Part shown: positions 6,428 through 7,997 of the stretch, in pieces | Numbering within the stretch: the first letter of the stretch is position 1 | How the letters are laid out: each line of letters begins with the position of its first letter | DNA from: Chitinophagaceae bacterium | GTDB taxonomy: Bacteria; Bacteroidota; Bacteroidia; Chitinophagales; Chitinophagaceae | Assembly: GCA_023251335.1 (NCBI GenBank) | Contig: JAHEZA010000086.1 | Coordinates: 1 to 7,997 of the forward strand | Direction: 5' to 3' | DNA length: 7,997 bases | Position numbers and translations under genes: made by a program | The notes under the pieces: generated by a model | What the model saw: only the letters and a program-made list of their open reading frames with translations | Told to the model about the DNA's origin: nothing | The model's database searches: none

Positions 6428-7997
6428 TTACTTATAACTCCTTTCGCTCGGCTTCGTCAATTCAAATGTCAACGGTTCTTTATTCAAAACTTCACCTTCA
6501 GGTGTATATTCCCATGCAGCCACATAACTAAATTCTTCATCTATACGTTTTGCTTCGCCGTCTTCCGTCTGACTTTCTTCCCTGAAATGACCGCCGCAAC
6601 TTTCTCTTCGGTTTAAAGCGTCTATACATAACAGTTCGCCCAGTTCCAGAAAATCCGCTACCCTACCCGCTTTGTCAAGTTCCGGATTCATTTCAAAAAT
6701 TCCTCCCGGTATTCTTACATTTTCCCAAAACTCTTTTCGCAATACTTTAATTTCTTCTATAGCTTCCTTTAATCCTTTTTCGTTACGTGCCATTCCTGAT
6801 TTTTCCCACATAATATGACCGAGTCTTTTATGAAAACTTTCAACAGATTGAGTTCCCTTTACATTCATTAACTTTTCTATCCTATCCCTCACGGCATTCT
6901 CTGCTTCTTCAAAAGCAGGATGTGTAGTAGGAATCGCAGGAGTTCTTATTTCGCCAGACATATAATTTCCAATCGTGTATGGAATCACAAAATATCCGTC
7001 CGCCAACCCCTGCATTAAGGCAGACGCTCCTAACCTGTTAGCACCGTGATCGCTAAAATTAGCTTCACCCAAACAATACAATCCGGGCACAGTTGTCATC
7101 AACTCATAATCAACCCAAAGACCGCCCATAGTATAGTGTACTGCCGGGTAAATGCGCATAGGCACCTTATAAGGATTTTCGCCGGTTATCTTTTCATACA
7201 TTTCAAAAAGATTACCATATTTTTCCTTAATTACCTGGTCGCCCAGTTCAATAATATTCTCCTCCGATGCATGGTGTATTCCTTTTTTATGTGCTTCTGT
7301 TTTGCCATATCTTTTTATCGCATCAGCAAAATCAAGATACACTGCTTTTTTTGTAGTACCGACGCCGTATCCCGCATCACACCTTTCTTTGGCCGCACGA
7401 GAGGTGACATCACGAGGTCCAAGATTTCCAAACGCAGGATACCTTCTTTCCAAATAGTAGTCACGTTCATCTTCCGGAATTTCATTTGGTTTTCTTTTAT
7501 CATCCTTCTTTTTAGGAACCCATATCCTTCCATCGTTTCTAAGGCTTTCACTCATCAGGGTAAGCTTACTTTGATGATCGCCAGTAACCGGAATACATGT
7601 TGGATGAATTTGTGTGTAACAAGGGTTAGCAAAAAAAGCACCCTTCTTATGTGACTTCCACGCAGCTGTCACGTTGCTTCCCATTGCATTGGTGCTTAGG
7701 TAAAAAACATTTCCATATCCTCCGGAACAAATAAGCACCGCGTGTCCGAAATGCCTTTCCAATTCTCCGGTAACTAAATTTCTCGCAATGATGCCTCGTG
7801 CTTTTCCATCAATTTTTACAATATCATGCATTTCATGGCGCGAATACATAGTAACATTTCCCAACGCTACCTGGCGTTCCAGTGCTCCATAAGCGCCGAG
7901 CAATAATTGTTGACCGGTTTGTCCGGCAGCATAGAATGTGCGCTGTACCTGCGTTCCACCAAAAGAACGGTTGGCTAACAAGCCGCCGTACTCACGG
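6428..7997 (-). CDS. sdhA: Succinate dehydrogenase/fumarate reductase flavoprotein subunit SdhA (5' truncated by window edge)
   Basis: This is the C-terminal 522 residues of the catalytic flavoprotein of complex II, which oxidises succinate to fumarate. The frame runs open to the window edge (fragment begins [14 protein letters not shown]), so roughly the first 110-150 residues are missing, including the dinucleotide-binding start and the His that binds FAD covalently. Visible active-site elements, numbered in the fragment, are: the QIHPT loop with His131; SESLRNDG (149-156); GPRDVTSR with the probable proton-relay Arg195; HYTMGG with His287; and GANRLGA with Arg321, in the FAD/substrate-closing segment [17 protein letters not shown] Lys-rich loop ([11 protein letters not shown]) follows the capping region. 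Assignments of catalytic roles are by homology to E. coli SdhA/FrdA. The C-terminal helical domain is complete and ends ERSYK. In Bacteroidota the expected order is sdhC-sdhA-sdhB, so sdhC should lie just outside the window. Here the four-helix-bundle gene separates sdhA from sdhB. Confidence 0.96.
   Translation of the reverse strand, partial: REYGGLLANRSFGGTQVQRTFYAAGQTGQQLLLGAYGALERQVALGNVTMYSRHEMHDIVKIDGKARGIIARNLVTGELERHFGHAVLICSGGYGNVFYLSTNAMGSNVTAAWKSHKKGAFFANPCYTQIHPTCIPVTGDHQSKLTLMSESLRNDGRIWVPKKKDDKRKPNEIPEDERDYYLERRYPAFGNLGPRDVTSRAAKERCDAGYGVGTTKKAVYLDFADAIKRYGKTEAHKKGIHHASEENIIELGDQVIKEKYGNLFEMYEKITGENPYKVPMRIYPAVHYTMGGLWVDYELMTTVPGLYCLGEANFSDHGANRLGASALMQGLADGYFVIPYTIGNYMSGEIRTPAIPTTHPAFEEAENAVRDRIEKLMNVKGTQSVESFHKRLGHIMWEKSGMARNEKGLKEAIEEIKVLRKEFWENVRIPGGIFEMNPELDKAGRVADFLELGELLCIDALNRRESCGGHFREESQTEDGEAKRIDEEFSYVAAWEYTPEGEVLNKEPLTFELTKPSERSYK

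Noticed and set aside
7046..7654. 202-codon open frame on the plus strand
   Set aside because: It lies wholly antisense to well-conserved sdhA sequence and its translation is a composition-driven shadow with no recognisable family.

Overview
The window comes from a Bacteroidota chromosome, most likely the Chitinophagaceae/Sphingobacteriia part of the phylum. The evidence is the AT-rich coding style, a Bacteroidota-type TamB, a very large outer-membrane protein of a family known only from this phylum, and an SdhA/SdhB pair of the Bacteroidota type. Ribosome-binding sites are not recognisable upstream of the starts; the leaders are A/T-rich, as is usual in this phylum. No rRNA, tRNA, CRISPR array, transposase or phage gene was seen.

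Layout: (1) 1-1427, plus strand, is the C-terminal third or so of a TamB-type translocation/assembly protein whose start lies outside the window. (2) 1466-4942, minus strand, converges on tamB and encodes a 1158-residue secreted, probably outer-membrane beta-strand-rich protein of unknown function. Only 38 bases separate the two genes, and a small inverted repeat overlaps the tamB stop. (3) 4943-5153 is a 211-base intergenic region with a 13-bp interrupted inverted repeat just upstream of the large gene and no convincing promoter. (4) 5154-7997, minus strand, is the end of a succinate dehydrogenase operon: the C-terminal part of sdhA (its start lies beyond base 7997), then a small four-helix-bundle (23S-rRNA-IVS family) gene, then sdhB.

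How the genes work together: SdhA (flavoprotein) and SdhB (iron-sulfur subunit) form the soluble arm of complex II and would normally be adjacent behind sdhC. TamB and the large outer-membrane protein both concern the cell envelope, but their convergent arrangement gives no proof of a joint function.

The most unusual point is the four-helix-bundle gene sitting between sdhA and sdhB. It is bracketed by a 16-base imperfect inverted repeat (15 of 16 positions complementary), and a degenerate GTTGTATT octamer array lies between it and sdhB. This looks like a small inserted cassette of about 457 bases in a housekeeping operon. The repeats are low-complexity, so this remains a hypothesis. The rest of the window is ordinary core-genome content.
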